Program-made: the position numbers and the translations under genes
The notes under the pieces: model-generated
Told to the model about the DNA's origin: nothing
What the model saw: the letters and a program-made list of their open reading frames with translations, nothing else
The model's database searches: none
In this document: positions 63,410 to 64,000 of the stretch, one piece after another
How the letters are laid out: each line of letters opens with the position of its first letter
Position numbering within the stretch: position 1 is the first letter of the stretch
Assembly (NCBI RefSeq): GCF_010389155.1
Contig: NC_057765.1
Location: forward strand, 27,530,980-27,594,979
Direction of reading: 5' to 3'
Source of the DNA: Erigeron canadensis
Taxonomy: Eukaryota > Streptophyta > Magnoliopsida > Asterales > Asteraceae
DNA: 64,000 nt

Positions 63410-63720
63410 ATTTACACTTTTTGGTTTTTCATTACCAATTTACATTTTAACCCCAATCTAAAATAATTAATTTACACTTTTTGGTTTCACATCAACAATT
63501 TACATTTTAACCCAATTTAAAAATAATTAACTTACACTTTTTGATTTTTCATCACCAATTACACTTTAACCCAATTTAAAAATAATTAATTATACTTTTT
63601 TGGTATCTAATCACCAATTTACACTTAAGAATAAATAATTTACACTTTTTGGTTTTACATCACCAATTTACAATTTCACCCAATTTAAAAATAGCTAATT
63701 TACACTTTTCGGTTTTATTG
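63410..63720. repeat. AT-rich minisatellite, ~60-bp unit, about five copies
   Basis: Units share aatttacactttttggtttt, then catcaccaatttaca, then tttaacccaatttaaaaata. Reversed, the unit resembles the core of the 4352-5235 array and a stretch inside the Helitrons near 6480-6600. Confidence 0.88.
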
Positions 63721-64000
63721 GTAATTTATATATAACTCACATGACAACAAAAAAAATAAGCTACGATCAACTACAAAAGGGTTTTTTCTTTTTATATACT
63801 TTGCACATAATTAATCATTATTATTATTTTTTAACATTGAATTCTTATGTTATTGTTATTATTATTTCTTTTAATTTAGTTTGAGGTTCATTATGTTTTT
63901 TTTCACCAACAAACAATATGACCTCATTAGTTCATCTTGAAGATCTTAAGCCAACACATGTTACCCATCATTTACGACTCCGTGTTGTGCATGTATGGAC
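63721..64000. other. Window end, no gene recognised
   Basis: AT-rich spacer with an (att)n-like stretch near 63815-63870 and no coding signal before the window edge. Confidence 0.5.

Overview
This is nuclear DNA from a flowering plant, most likely a eudicot. It is AT-rich, the genes are split by many short GT-AG introns, and the intergenic space is filled with plant Helitrons, long-TIR Mutator-like elements, LTR remnants, a MITE and a SINE. Protein sequences and repeat style feel closest to an asterid (possibly Asteraceae), but I cannot prove the family from sequence alone.

Five protein-coding genes are supported by full exon chains whose phases close exactly or by an intact ORF. (1) 12606-20677 (+): an ARIADNE-type RBR E3 ubiquitin ligase, 7 exons, 592 aa. 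(2) 24022-28086 (+): 4-hydroxy-3-methylbut-2-enyl diphosphate reductase (HDR/ISPH), the last enzyme of the plastid MEP isoprenoid pathway, 10 exons, 460 aa, all three Fe-S cysteines present. (3) 30200-30874 (-): a small tail-anchored RING E3 of the RMA type, 224 aa, with a probable 5'UTR intron. (4) 35336-49695 (-): a phospholipase A2-activating protein / Doa1-Ufd3 homologue (WD40-PFU-PUL), 22 exons, 757 aa. (5) 51652-55315 (-): an HVA22k-like TB2/DP1/REEP membrane protein, 8 exons, 211 aa. Three of the five act on ubiquitin or with Cdc48, and two are ER-membrane proteins; this is probably coincidental clustering.

Layout. 1-12.6 kb is repeat territory: the end of a Ty3-gypsy-like element (polypurine tract plus a 2.5-kb LTR), an AT-rich tandem array, two sister Helitrons with a 0.5-kb foldback element between them, and a long-TIR element carrying GC-rich ORFs. 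12.6-28.1 kb holds ARI and HDR, separated by a 2.1-kb long-TIR element. 28-35 kb holds the RMA gene and a short Helitron. 35-55 kb holds the PLAA-like and HVA22k-like genes, with a MITE and a tRNA-derived SINE in PLAA introns. 55-64 kb is a gene-poor tail: a solo LTR with perfect 5-bp target duplications, a Helitron starting six bases after it, a ~1.06-kb tandem array of frameshifted B3-domain gene fragments introduced by a 180-bp-arm inverted repeat, another short Helitron and a minisatellite.

The most unusual structure is the 59.6-62.65 kb block, where a decayed B3 transcription-factor-like coding fragment has been amplified in tandem and its left edge inverted into a potential hairpin. I saw no wholly new protein system; the genes themselves are conserved plant housekeeping genes.
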